From contig CAZUVM010000227.1 of assembly GCA_964623885.1 (NCBI GenBank), positions 65,384-129,383 on the forward strand: a stretch of 64,000 nucleotides of DNA. Direction: 5' to 3'. A program made the translations under genes and the position numbers. The stretch comes from CAZUVM01 sp964623885 (GTDB taxonomy: Bacteria > Verrucomicrobiota > Verrucomicrobiia > Limisphaerales > UBA8199). The notes under the pieces are model-generated. The model had not been told where the DNA came from, did no database searches, and saw only the letters and a program-made list of their open reading frames with translations. Shown here one piece after another: positions 43,448-51,744 of the stretch (positions within the stretch are counted from its first letter, which is position 1; each line of letters starts with the position of its first letter).

Positions 43448-44812
43448 TCAGTACTCGCGGTCTTTCTTGAAACCGGGCTCGGGAACCGGGTATTCGCCAT
43501 TGGAACCAAGCTGCAAAGGCGCGGGACCGTTCATGGCAAGCTTATCAACTGTTGGCGCGAATTCGTGCTGGCAATTCAGGATGTCTTCGTATGTGACCAC
43601 TTGCCCGGTGTGCGCAGCCATACGGCCCATCGAAGTAACCAGGCTGGCGATGGCCCCGCGCCGTGTCTCATTGTATTTCTGGTCCTGGCGAACGGCCGCC
43701 AGCAAATCGTCCCATTCGAGCTGGTACGGACTCGGCTCGGGTTGCGGGCACGCCCAAACCATGTCGGGACGCGTGAAGTTTTGGCCCTTGAATAGCCGAC
43801 AGCGTCCCGGATGGTGACCCGCAGTGGAGATGATGGCGGAACCTTTCGTGCCGTGCGCGTAACTGGCGAATTCATCGTGGCAGCCGGTTTCCGCGCGGCC
43901 GATGAAGAAGAACTTTGTGCCGTCCGGAAAGGTGTATTCAACGGAATAATTGTCGAAGTTTTGGTCGAGGGATTCCCCCCGGAACTGTCGCCCGCCGGTC
44001 GCGTGCGCGCGGACAGGAAACGCGCCCTTCATCCAGCAGCACTCATCGATCTGATGGATATTGTAGTCGCTGAAAATTCCGCCGCTGGACCACAGAAACG
44101 CGTGAAAGCGCCGAATCTGGTACAGCAGTTCGTTGAGGCCTCCCCGATCCGGTGGCGCCTGGCCCGATGCCGCAGCCATTCGATAAGCGCGAAAGAGGGC
44201 AATGTCGCCGATTGCGCCGTCATCGATGCGTTGCTTGAGTTCCTTGCGCGCCTGGCAATGGCGAATCATCAGTCCGACGCCGACCTTCTGATTTTTGCGT
44301 TCCGATTCATCTGCGAGAGCGAGCATCCGGCGCGTCGTCGGCCCGTCCACCGTGACAGGTTTTTCCATGAACACGTTTAGTCCTTTTTGGAGCGCATAGG
44401 TAAAATGCACCCAACGGAAAGCGGGTGGCGTTGCCAGAATGGCGATGTCACCTGGTCGCAGGCAATCCATCGCCTTTTGATAAGCGTCGAACCCAATGAA
44501 CTTACGTTCGCCGGACACTTCCACCTTTTCGCCAAAATGCTCCTTGAGTGCGTCGAAGCTGGTAGTCAGACGGCGTTCGAACACGTCTGCCATCGCCACC
44601 AGTTTGGTGGGCCCATTTTTAGATGATAGAGCGTCACCGGCCGCGCCCGTTCCACGGCCGCCGCAGCCGATCAATGCTAATTGAATGGTGTCGGTGCCCG
44701 CCGCATGTACTTGCGGCAAGGCAATGCCGGCCAAAGCCGAAGCTGCCGCCAGACGACCAGTATTGACCAGGAATTCGCGACGAGTTGTGGAGTTTGGAGA
44801 AGCGCTGTTCAT
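43448..44812 (-). CDS. Tat-exported Gfo/Idh/MocA-family oxidoreductase
   Basis: A 454-residue NAD(P)-dependent sugar oxidoreductase family member. From the ATG at 44812 it has a twin-arginine signal (TTRREFLVNTGRLAAASALAGIALPQVHA); the frame is open to 44848. The Rossmann part reads IQLALIGCGGRGTGAAG. The family lysine is in VFMEKPVTVDGPT (about residue 133), followed by VGVGLMIRHCQARKELKQRI and GGIFSDYNIHQIDECCWMKG. Exported members of this family can act on glycans or cyclitols; the substrate is not readable from the sequence. It is the first gene of a short operon with the redoxin and ROK genes. Confidence 0.9.
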   Translation of the reverse strand: MNSASPNSTTRREFLVNTGRLAAASALAGIALPQVHAAGTDTIQLALIGCGGRGTGAAGDALSSKNGPTKLVAMADVFERRLTTSFDALKEHFGEKVEVSGERKFIGFDAYQKAMDCLRPGDIAILATPPAFRWVHFTYALQKGLNVFMEKPVTVDGPTTRRMLALADESERKNQKVGVGLMIRHCQARKELKQRIDDGAIGDIALFRAYRMAAASGQAPPDRGGLNELLYQIRRFHAFLWSSGGIFSDYNIHQIDECCWMKGAFPVRAHATGGRQFRGESLDQNFDNYSVEYTFPDGTKFFFIGRAETGCHDEFASYAHGTKGSAIISTAGHHPGRCRLFKGQNFTRPDMVWACPQPEPSPYQLEWDDLLAAVRQDQKYNETRRGAIASLVTSMGRMAAHTGQVVTYEDILNCQHEFAPTVDKLAMNGPAPLQLGSNGEYPVPEPGFKKDREY

Positions 44813-44973
44813 GAGCCGATGCTCACTATCCGCCTTACCCCATGTCAAGCCTCGGGATTAGAAGCGAGCCACGTCGCAAGTGTTACCCTGGCAAGGGTTT
44901 TGGCTGGTTTGCAGGGCTTTTGTGGGGGTAAACTGGTTCTAAAAGGTCTACAAGCACCTAGTCTACAATCTAC

Positions 44974-45001
44974 TTGCGCAAACCGGTCGAACGTGTATAA
45001 A
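44974..45001 (+). promoter_or_regulatory. Putative sigma70-type promoter of infC
   Basis: TTGCGC (44974-44979), a 16-base spacer and TATAAA (44996-45001) stand about 80 bases before the infC start. The leader between them is long enough for the feedback control known for infC, but I can see no specific structure. By eye only. Confidence 0.35.
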
Positions 45002-45082
45002 TTGCCGTGTTAGAAAAAGAGCCGTAGTGCCATTATGCATTGTAGATTACTGCATGAATAAGCTTCAACCGACGAGGGTGTC

Positions 45083-45835
45083 TTGAGTCGCCCTTTTCCT
45101 TCACGTTCGTCTTCTCCTTCGGTTCCATTTTTCAGGGTCAACGGCAAGATCCGTGCCCGTGAGGTCCGAGTTATCGGAGTAGATGGCAAACAACTCGGAA
45201 TTCTCTCGCTAGGGGACGCCCTAACGATGGCGAGAGCCAACGGGGTGGATCTGGTAGAAATAGCTGCCACCGCGCAACCGCCGGTCTGCCGGTTGGTGGA
45301 TTATGGCAAGTTCCGTTACGAGCAGGCCAAGCGCGACAAGGAATCCAAGAAACACCAACACGCGACGAAGGTCAAAGAAGTCCAGCTAAGCCCGAAGATT
45401 GATCCGCACGATCTGGGCGTGAAAATTGGCCACGCGATTGATTTCCTTTGCGAAGACATGAAGGTCAAAGTGACTCTCAAGTTTCGCGGCCGCGAAATGC
45501 AGCACACCGAAATTGGGTTTCAGGTAATTGGAAAGTTTCTGACGGATATCTGCGGTTACGGCCATCAGGATTTCGAACCTAAACTCAATGGCCGCGCGAT
45601 TACCCTGATGATTAGTCCCCTGCCGCGCAACAAGCGGGCCAAGCACCCCGGGGGCGAACCCGGTGCAGCCCGTCCGGCAGCGCCGCCTGCGCCCAGACCG
45701 GAATCGAACTTTCGACCTACGCCCGTCCCGGTCGAGCGGCAAGCTCGACCTGCCGAATCGCGACCAGCCGAAGCCAAATCGGCTGGCGGCGCCTTTAGCA
45801 ATAATCCTTTCGCTCAGCTCGAGATTAAGCGCTAA
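45083..45835 (+). CDS. infC: Translation initiation factor IF-3
   Basis: A 250-residue IF-3, which binds the 30S subunit and proofreads start-codon choice. The N-domain has VNGKIRAREVRVIGVDGKQLGILSLGDAL and DLVEIAATAQPPVCRLVDYGKFRYE; the C-domain has KEVQLSPKIDPHDLGVKIGHAIDFL, KVKVTLKFRGREMQHTEIGFQVI and NGRAITLMISP. The start codon is TTG behind a GAGGGTG ribosome site, in keeping with the rare start codons of infC genes. It carries a proline- and alanine-rich C-terminal tail of about 65 residues after the normal end. No rpmI or rplT follows, unlike the usual infC-rpmI-rplT order. Confidence 0.93.
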   Translation: MSRPFPSRSSSPSVPFFRVNGKIRAREVRVIGVDGKQLGILSLGDALTMARANGVDLVEIAATAQPPVCRLVDYGKFRYEQAKRDKESKKHQHATKVKEVQLSPKIDPHDLGVKIGHAIDFLCEDMKVKVTLKFRGREMQHTEIGFQVIGKFLTDICGYGHQDFEPKLNGRAITLMISPLPRNKRAKHPGGEPGAARPAAPPAPRPESNFRPTPVPVERQARPAESRPAEAKSAGGAFSNNPFAQLEIKR

Positions 45836-45953
45836 AGGCCTCTAGCAAATTGGTGGTCCAGCATAGCCTGGTGCTGATTTCCGCCACATATCAACCGCCG
45901 ACAATTTTTCGAATGCCCACCACCAGTGCGCCTTAGCGCCGTTTGGTTGTAAG
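45836..45953. other. Gap between infC and the remnant of a secreted protein gene
   Basis: No gene, repeat or terminator is recognised here. Together with the remnant that follows (45954-46450) and the AT-rich stretch up to 46649, there is no intact gene for about 800 bases. Confidence 0.4.
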
Positions 45954-46450
45954 TTAGGGAACAACGGTGATGATCCAGGTGTTATCGTAGATTTGTCCAA
46001 TACCGCCCGGCAGGCCTACAAAAGCGCCGGCGGGAATCACCCAGGGTTCATACAGGTGGATAACGTGGACTCCGACCGACAATGGATGACTTACGATACC
46101 GACGCCCTGGAAAAACACCGCCGCTACCGATCCATAGGTGTGGGATAAACCACCAACGGATCAAACATTGTGTTCGGCACGTAATACGCTGCTTTGTTGG
46201 CGTCTGTTAGCACCACATTCCCATCAATTGTTAATGTAGGATGTGCCGATGCAACCAGAACGGCATTGTTTATAGGCAAATCATCCGGCACCGCCGGATA
46301 CCCCTGGTATCGCTCGCCTACCCAGGCGAACTCGGGCAGCACAAAGAGCGTACCAGCGGGGACATCAATCTCCAATCGGTAATATCCCTCCCACACAGAA
46401 GTCCCCACCGCTCTTCCGCACTGGTCCGCCAAAGTCGAACGAATGTCCAC
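45954..46450 (-). pseudogene. Frameshifted remnant of a small secreted protein
   Basis: The first frame (GTG at 46450; open upstream to about 46510) encodes DIRSTLADQCGRAVGTSVWEGYYRLEIDVPAGTLFVLPEFAWVGE and continues to DPLVVYP, then stops at 46124. Reading on in another frame from about 46145 gives TYGSVAAVFFQGVGIVSHPLSVGVHVIHLYEPWVIPAGAF and ends IITVVP at 45954. Together they make one protein of about 165 residues with a single frameshift. The words PAGTLFVLP and HPLSVGVHVIHL recall a widespread unnamed family of small exported proteins. The N-terminal signal part is missing. The frameshift could also be an assembly error. Confidence 0.55.
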
Positions 46451-46649
46451 ACCAGCCTCATGCTGGCACCCAGAGTTTTGCCCGCGAAAAGAAGTCAGCT
46501 CGAACGGACGCTAGCTGCTTTAGGCTCCTGGCCGGGGATTAGAGTATAATTATTGATAATCTGTCAATAAGAAAGTATGCTTTTTGCTAATCTGCCGATT
46601 GCCGCCGCTTGAAAGTGCTTGGAGATCGTTAGGTAACAAACGGATTTGC
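46451..46649. other. AT-rich gap
   Basis: This stretch is unusually AT-rich for the window around 46540-46600 (GTATAATTATTGATAATCTG and similar words). It could carry a promoter but no pair of boxes with good spacing to a gene start is seen. Confidence 0.3.
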
Positions 46650-47828
46650 CTACTCTTCACGTGGCACAAACACGAGGCACACCGGCGCGCCTACTTCGAT
46701 TTGCTCCCCGGAGCTTGTAAGCCGCCCGGTCATGGGATCGACACGAAAGACGACTATGTTGTTGGAGTCTTGATTCTCGACCAGGAGCCACTGACCGCTT
46801 GGATCGAACGTGAAATGCCGAGGCGTTCGGCCAAGCGTAGGTTGAATCTCAACAGCGGTAAGTCGGCCGGTTTTCGCGTCAGCTGCAAAAACGGCGATGC
46901 TGTTATGACCGCGGTTAGATCCATAAACAAACCGTCCGGAAGGGTGAACCTGTACTTCAGCGGCAATATTGCTGCCATTGAAATCAGGAGGCAACAATGA
47001 GACGGTTTGCACCTCCTCTAACATTTCGTTGTGCCCTGCAGATGCGCGATCATTCAGGGCGTATGTAATTAACGTGGACGATAATTCGTTTATTAAATAC
47101 ACAAACCGGCCGTTCGGACTGAACACCAGGTGCCGTGGCCCGGAGCCTGGTTTTATAGAATCGACCGCATGCAGCGGCAGTTTTCGTTCTGATGGAAGCA
47201 GGTTATAGGTTAGCACCTGATCCAGTCCCAGGTCGCAGACCATGACCAACTTGTTACTCGGATCGGTGGCAACAAAATGAGCGTGAGGACCGCTTTGGCG
47301 CTCGTGGTTTATACTGGAGCCGTTATGCTGCACAACTGCGCTGAGGGCGCCTAATCGGCCGTCGGATTCCAGCGGGAATTCGGCGACGCTGCCGGTATTG
47401 TAATTGGCAACTACAAGCCAGCTACCAGTTCTATCCACGCACAAATGGCATGGGCCGGCGCCCCCCGAAGGCTGCTGGTTAAGCAGCGTTAACCGGCCGG
47501 TCTTGCGGTCGATGCTAAACGCGCTAACGCCGCCTTCATGCCCCCCTCGAAAGTCGCTGATTTCCTCAACAGCATACAGCACCGGGCGTTTGGGATGCAG
47601 CGCCAGGAAGGTCGGGTTCTTGCTGGATGCGGCCAACTCGGGCGGACTGAGCTTGCCGGTGGCGGCATCGAAGTTGGCTGTATAAATGCCCTGGCTCTTC
47701 GGGCCGGTGTAGGTTCCAATGTAAATCCGCTGTGAATGCCCAGGTGGCTCAGAACCCATTATCGGAAGATGCATGAGCCAAATCGCCGTCACAAGCCAAA
47801 CCCGGAGCCAAACGCGCGCGCATCGCAT
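46650..47828 (-). CDS. Lactonase-family beta-propeller (6-phosphogluconolactonase-like)
   Basis: A 392-residue seven-bladed-propeller lactonase of the PF10282 type. Family landmarks are RIYIGTYTGPKSQGIYTANFDAATGKLS, NPTFLALHPKRPVLYAVEE, GPCHLCVDRTGSWLVVANYNTGSVAEFPL, GPHAHFVATDPSNKLVMVCDLGLDQV, GSGPRHLVFSPNGRFVYLINELSSTLITY, HPSGRFVYGSNRGHNSIAVF and GRTPRHFTFDPSGQWLLVENQDSNNIVVF. An N-terminal hydrophobic segment (VWLRVWLVTAIWLMHLP) suggests export, so the periplasm is more likely than the pentose phosphate pathway as its site. It is divergent from the GH42 gene. Confidence 0.88.
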   Translation of the reverse strand: MRCARVWLRVWLVTAIWLMHLPIMGSEPPGHSQRIYIGTYTGPKSQGIYTANFDAATGKLSPPELAASSKNPTFLALHPKRPVLYAVEEISDFRGGHEGGVSAFSIDRKTGRLTLLNQQPSGGAGPCHLCVDRTGSWLVVANYNTGSVAEFPLESDGRLGALSAVVQHNGSSINHERQSGPHAHFVATDPSNKLVMVCDLGLDQVLTYNLLPSERKLPLHAVDSIKPGSGPRHLVFSPNGRFVYLINELSSTLITYALNDRASAGHNEMLEEVQTVSLLPPDFNGSNIAAEVQVHPSGRFVYGSNRGHNSIAVFAADAKTGRLTAVEIQPTLGRTPRHFTFDPSGQWLLVENQDSNNIVVFRVDPMTGRLTSSGEQIEVGAPVCLVFVPREE

Positions 47829-47879
47829 GCCGCCTAAGAACCAGAACGTGCTTCATTTTTCAACATCTTTAGATTTTTA

Positions 47880-47907
47880 TTGCACAAATTGGTCAAGTTT
47901 TTTAAAT
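47880..47907 (+). promoter_or_regulatory. Putative promoter of the GH42 gene
   Basis: TTGCAC (47880-47885), a 16-base spacer and TTAAAT (47902-47907) lie 34 bases before the GH42 start, which also has an AAAGGA ribosome site 7-8 bases upstream. By eye only. Confidence 0.3.
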
Positions 47908-47940
47908 TCGTGAATAGGCCGCGCGCGAAAGGACAACGCT

Positions 47941-50001
47941 ATGTATTTCGGTGTCGATTACCATCCGGAACAGTGGGTCTACCCCTACGGCGGCACACCC
48001 GAAAACCCCGAAGGCGCCTGGCAGCGCGACATTGAGCTGATGCAGTCCGCCGGCATCAATGTCGTGCGCATCGGCGAATTCACCTGGGGCCTGTGCGAGC
48101 CGGACGACGACAAATATGATTTTGCCTGGCTTAAACGCGCCATGGATTTGCTGGGCCGGGCGGGGATTAAGATCGTGCTTGCCACTCCCACCGCGGCGCC
48201 GCCGGCCTGGCTCGCGCGAAAGCATCCCGAGATTCTCCCCGTTGACGAGCGCGGTCTCGTGCGCCACGAAGGCACGCGGCGAGCCGTTTGCCTTAACAGC
48301 GATGTCTACTGGAATCACTCTAAGCGGATCGTAGAGCAGATGGCCAAGGCCCTTGGCAAGCACCCACACCTGATCGCCTGGCAGATCGATAATGGCCTTG
48401 GTGGCCATTACACCGAGGCTTCTTTCAATGAAGACACTCGGCGCGACTGGCATTTGTGGCTCGAAGCCAAGTACGAGAATATCGAACGCTTGAATGATTC
48501 ACTTGGCTTGCGACATTGGGGACAAGTTGTCTCCGCCTGGGACCAGGTGCCGATGCCTATGACGGCGCCGACCACGCATAATCCAGCGCTGGTCCTGGAT
48601 TGGTGCCGCTTCTGCAGCGATACCATCGTGCAGTTCGCCAGAATGCAGGCCGATGTCCTGCATGAACTGACGCCAAATTGCCCGGTCACGACCAACCTGC
48701 GCCCTTTGCTCCATCGCTTCGATCATTTCGATCTCGCTGAGGTCATTGATTTCGTGTCGATCGAAAGCACCGCCGCTCTGAAGACCAAATCTTCCGAGCT
48801 CGCCTGTGAAATTGATATGCTGCGGTCGCTCAAGAAAACTGATATTCGCACGCCGGACGGCGATACCGGTTTTTGGGTTATCGAGCAGAAAGCAGGGAAT
48901 GTTTCATGGCAAGAGGTCAATTCCATCGTTCGCCCGGGCGTGCTGCGCATGTTCACGTACCAGCTCGTTTCCCGCGGCGCCACCGCGATCGTGTTTTTCC
49001 GCTGGCGACAGCCACGATTCGGCACCGAGAAGTTTCACGGCGCGGTGCTGCCGCACAACGCGCGCAAGGACGGCCGGATCTTCAGAGAAGTCGCCCAACT
49101 AGGCGAGGAGATGAAACTTTTGTCGCCTACGCTGCAGGGCACGCAGGTTCGGGCTGAGGTTTGCATTCTTTACAGTCACGACAATGAATGGGCGCTGCAG
49201 CAGCCCAACCAGCCGAATAAGTTCTTTAATCTCCGCGAACATATTTTGCTTTTCTATACCGCGCTGCACGACCGCAACATCGCGGTCGATTTCGCCCGGC
49301 CCGCCGAAGATCTCTCGCGCTACAAGCTCGTTTTTGCGCCGTCGTTGCATTTACTGTCGGGCGGCGAAGCCGACCGGCTCAAGCTATTTGTCCAGAACGG
49401 CGGCACACTGGTCTCCACTTTCAACACCGGCCTGGTTGACGAACATAACCTGGCGCCGGACTCTGGCTATCCTCATGACTTGACCGACCTCTTTGGGCTT
49501 GAAGTCATGGAATTTGATCAATTGCCGCCTGGCGAAGAGAACCACCTCACGTTTAAAGGCACCTTCCCGACCAGCCACCTGCACCCGGCCCGGCTCTGGT
49601 GCGATCTCATCGAGCCCCGGGAATGCCAGGTGCTGGCCACTTACGCGAAAGACTTTTATGCCGGCCACCCGGCGCTGACGCTGCATACGTACGGCCTCGG
49701 CAAAGCCATCTACATCGGCACCCTGAGCCACCAGCCATTCTACGGCGACCTGGTTACCTGGCTGCGGCAAATGTGCAACCTCCATCCGCTGCTGAAAGTG
49801 CCGGAGACGGTTGAGGTGAGTATGCGTCAGAGGGACGATGGACGGGTCTTCTTTTTGCTCAATCACCAGGCATCCCCACTCCGCCTGCAGTTTTACAAGC
49901 CTATGCACGATTTTCTTACCGGCAACACATTCTCCGGCAATTTCGATCTCCAGCCCCACGGAGTGCTGGTGCTCGACGAACAAGTTGCACAGAAGGCTTA
50001 G
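47941..50001 (+). CDS. GH42-family beta-galactosidase-like protein lacking the acid/base Glu
   Basis: A 686-residue member of glycoside hydrolase family 42. The barrel starts YFGVDYHPEQWVYPYGGTPENPEGAWQRDIELMQSAGINVVRIGEFTW, with TPTAAPPAWLARKHPEILPVDERG downstream. The nucleophile is present: Glu315 in GFWVIEQKAGNVSW. The acid/base position, where the family has the Glu of W-Q-I-D-N-E, reads WQIDNGLGGH, with Gly152 (codon GGC at 48394-48396). The cysteines that bind zinc in some members are also absent there. A trimerisation-like domain (about 390-600) and a C-terminal beta domain follow. There is no signal peptide. The enzyme may be inactive or use another residue or mechanism. Confidence 0.88.
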   Translation: MYFGVDYHPEQWVYPYGGTPENPEGAWQRDIELMQSAGINVVRIGEFTWGLCEPDDDKYDFAWLKRAMDLLGRAGIKIVLATPTAAPPAWLARKHPEILPVDERGLVRHEGTRRAVCLNSDVYWNHSKRIVEQMAKALGKHPHLIAWQIDNGLGGHYTEASFNEDTRRDWHLWLEAKYENIERLNDSLGLRHWGQVVSAWDQVPMPMTAPTTHNPALVLDWCRFCSDTIVQFARMQADVLHELTPNCPVTTNLRPLLHRFDHFDLAEVIDFVSIESTAALKTKSSELACEIDMLRSLKKTDIRTPDGDTGFWVIEQKAGNVSWQEVNSIVRPGVLRMFTYQLVSRGATAIVFFRWRQPRFGTEKFHGAVLPHNARKDGRIFREVAQLGEEMKLLSPTLQGTQVRAEVCILYSHDNEWALQQPNQPNKFFNLREHILLFYTALHDRNIAVDFARPAEDLSRYKLVFAPSLHLLSGGEADRLKLFVQNGGTLVSTFNTGLVDEHNLAPDSGYPHDLTDLFGLEVMEFDQLPPGEENHLTFKGTFPTSHLHPARLWCDLIEPRECQVLATYAKDFYAGHPALTLHTYGLGKAIYIGTLSHQPFYGDLVTWLRQMCNLHPLLKVPETVEVSMRQRDDGRVFFLLNHQASPLRLQFYKPMHDFLTGNTFSGNFDLQPHGVLVLDEQVAQKA

Positions 50002-50124
50002 AAACGTTGCCTTGTGCTCCGCCTGGATGTTCCCTGAATCATGAAGGCCGCCTGCGCCCGCCTTTCCCGCCCCATGCCGATATTCAAGGCTTCGATGATC
50101 GATTTTTAAATTTGAGTTCCAGTC

Positions 50125-50523
50125 ATGCCCCAAGACCGCCGCCGACCTTCCCGCCCCGCGTCGTCCGCCCGCCGCCGTGTTCTGGCACAGTGGCGCGGTA
50201 TTGACCTGTCATCCAAAGAGGAAGCCAGGGCGGTGCGCGCCCGTTCGGCCGAAAGCCTTGTTTCAACAGTGCTTGGCGAATTGCGCCTGGATCGGCGCCG
50301 CAGCGAAATTGAGATCCTCAAGGTTTGGAATCATTTGCTGGACCCAAACATTGTCGCTCACGCGCAGCCGACTGGACTGCGCAATGGCACTTTATTTGTT
50401 GCCGTCGATAGCAGCGTTTGGCTGAGTGAAATCGTGCGTTATCGCCGGAAGGAAATCCTGGAGCGATTGCGGCATACCTTCGGCCGGGAAATGATCGCCC
50501 GGATCTCCTTTCATATAGCCTAG
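50125..50523 (+). CDS. DUF721 (DciA-like) protein
   Basis: A 132-residue DUF721 protein. The N-terminus is basic (PQDRRRPSRPASSARRRVLAQWRGID). The conserved C-terminal part is WNHLLDPNIVAHAQPTGLRNGTLFVAVDSSVWLSEIVRYRRKEILERLRHTFGREMIARISFHI, which matches the DciA domain. DciA recruits the replicative helicase DnaB in bacteria that lack DnaC/DnaI. A terminator-like hairpin follows at 50556-50592. Confidence 0.82.
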   Translation: MPQDRRRPSRPASSARRRVLAQWRGIDLSSKEEARAVRARSAESLVSTVLGELRLDRRRSEIEILKVWNHLLDPNIVAHAQPTGLRNGTLFVAVDSSVWLSEIVRYRRKEILERLRHTFGREMIARISFHIA

Positions 50524-50555
50524 TGACTCACAGGTAGGGAGGCAATCCGGTCAAG

Positions 50556-50592
50556 GCCGCGAATTGGCTTGCCCGAGCGCGGCGGTTTTTTT
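50556..50592 (+). terminator. Rho-independent-type terminator
   Basis: GCCGCG (50556-50561) pairs with CGCGGC (50578-50583), followed by GG and a run of seven T. It sits 33 bases after the DUF721 stop and ends 33 bases before the kinase start. Confidence 0.65.
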
Positions 50593-50624
50593 ATTCAGTA
50601 TAACAACAACTCCGCCCGCAGGTG

Positions 50625-51674
50625 ATGAAAAGTAAAAATGCGAATTCCCATCATGGACTTTTGGCCGGGGGCAATTGGATCCGGGATCAGGTCAAACTTA
50701 TCGACGTGTATCCGCAGCCAGAGCAATTGGGGAATATCCGCAGCCAGTCCGAGGGCACGGGCGGTGCCCCGTATAATGTTTTAATGGACCTCGCTCGCTC
50801 GGGCGCGCCATTCCGGCTTATGGCTGCTGGCCTGGTTGGTGAAGACGAACTCGGGAAACGCATTTTTGATGATTGCCGGCGGCACAAAATCGACATGCAC
50901 AACCTCGGCGCCACAGACCAGGCCCCGACGTCGTACACTGACGTTATGACTGAATTGGGTCACGGTCGCCGAACCTTTTTCCATGCCCGTGGCGCGAACG
51001 CCCTGTGGAGCGGGGATGACCTGAATTTCGAACGGGCCCGGCCGCGGATCTTCCATTTAGGGTACCTTCTTCTGCTCGATGCGCTGGATCAGCCGGACAC
51101 AAAGTACGGGACCAGAGCCGCGCGATTGTTGGCACAGGCCCAGGAGGCCGGTGTGAAAACCAGTGTCGATGTGGTCAGTGAAGACAGTGATCGATTCCCA
51201 AAAATCGTCAATCCTGCCCTGCGGCACGTGGATTACTGCATCCTGAACGAAATCGAGGCGGGTAAAACGACTGGTTTCAAAATCCGCCCCGAAGGCGGAG
51301 CATTAGACGCCGTGGCGCTACGCCATGCCGCCGGCGCACTACTTCAGCAAGGCGTGCGCGAGTTGGTGGTCATTCATTTCCCCGAAGGCGCTTTCGCCCG
51401 AACCCGAAAAGGCGAAGACTTCTGGCAACGGTCTTTGAAACTGCCCGCTAAATACATTGCGGGAACTGCCGGAGCTGGTGATGCCTTTTGCGCCGGAGTT
51501 TTGCTGGGACTCCACGAAGGCTGGGAACTGCCGCGGTGCCTGCTCACCGGCGTCTGCATTGCCTCGGCCTCTTTGGCCGATCCCACGTGTACCAACGGGG
51601 TCAAGTCTCTGGCGACTTCACTCGCCCTGGCCCGCAAATTTGGTTTTCAGTCCTCGTTGGAACCCGGCGATTAG
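50625..51674 (+). CDS. PfkB-family carbohydrate kinase
   Basis: A 349-residue ribokinase-like sugar kinase. The N-terminal sugar-site text is GGNWIRDQVKLIDVYP and GTGGAPYNVLMDLARSGAPFRLMAAGLVGEDELGKRIFDDC, and the C-terminal anion-hole and catalytic base lie in AGTAGAGDAFCAGVLLGLHEGW (GAGD, about residue 284). VKTSVDVVSEDSDRFPKI and YCILNEIEAGKTTG are typical mid-domain words. No other sugar gene is adjacent on this side, so the substrate is unknown. It starts at the ATG at 50625 (a GTG at 50622 is one codon upstream) and converges on efp. Confidence 0.9.
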   Translation: MKSKNANSHHGLLAGGNWIRDQVKLIDVYPQPEQLGNIRSQSEGTGGAPYNVLMDLARSGAPFRLMAAGLVGEDELGKRIFDDCRRHKIDMHNLGATDQAPTSYTDVMTELGHGRRTFFHARGANALWSGDDLNFERARPRIFHLGYLLLLDALDQPDTKYGTRAARLLAQAQEAGVKTSVDVVSEDSDRFPKIVNPALRHVDYCILNEIEAGKTTGFKIRPEGGALDAVALRHAAGALLQQGVRELVVIHFPEGAFARTRKGEDFWQRSLKLPAKYIAGTAGAGDAFCAGVLLGLHEGWELPRCLLTGVCIASASLADPTCTNGVKSLATSLALARKFGFQSSLEPGD

Positions 51675-51744
51675 AGAGTACGAGGTCAGAAGATCAATCT
51701 ACCAAGCAAAGCGTATTACCAATCCCTGTGACCTGCGGTTTCCG

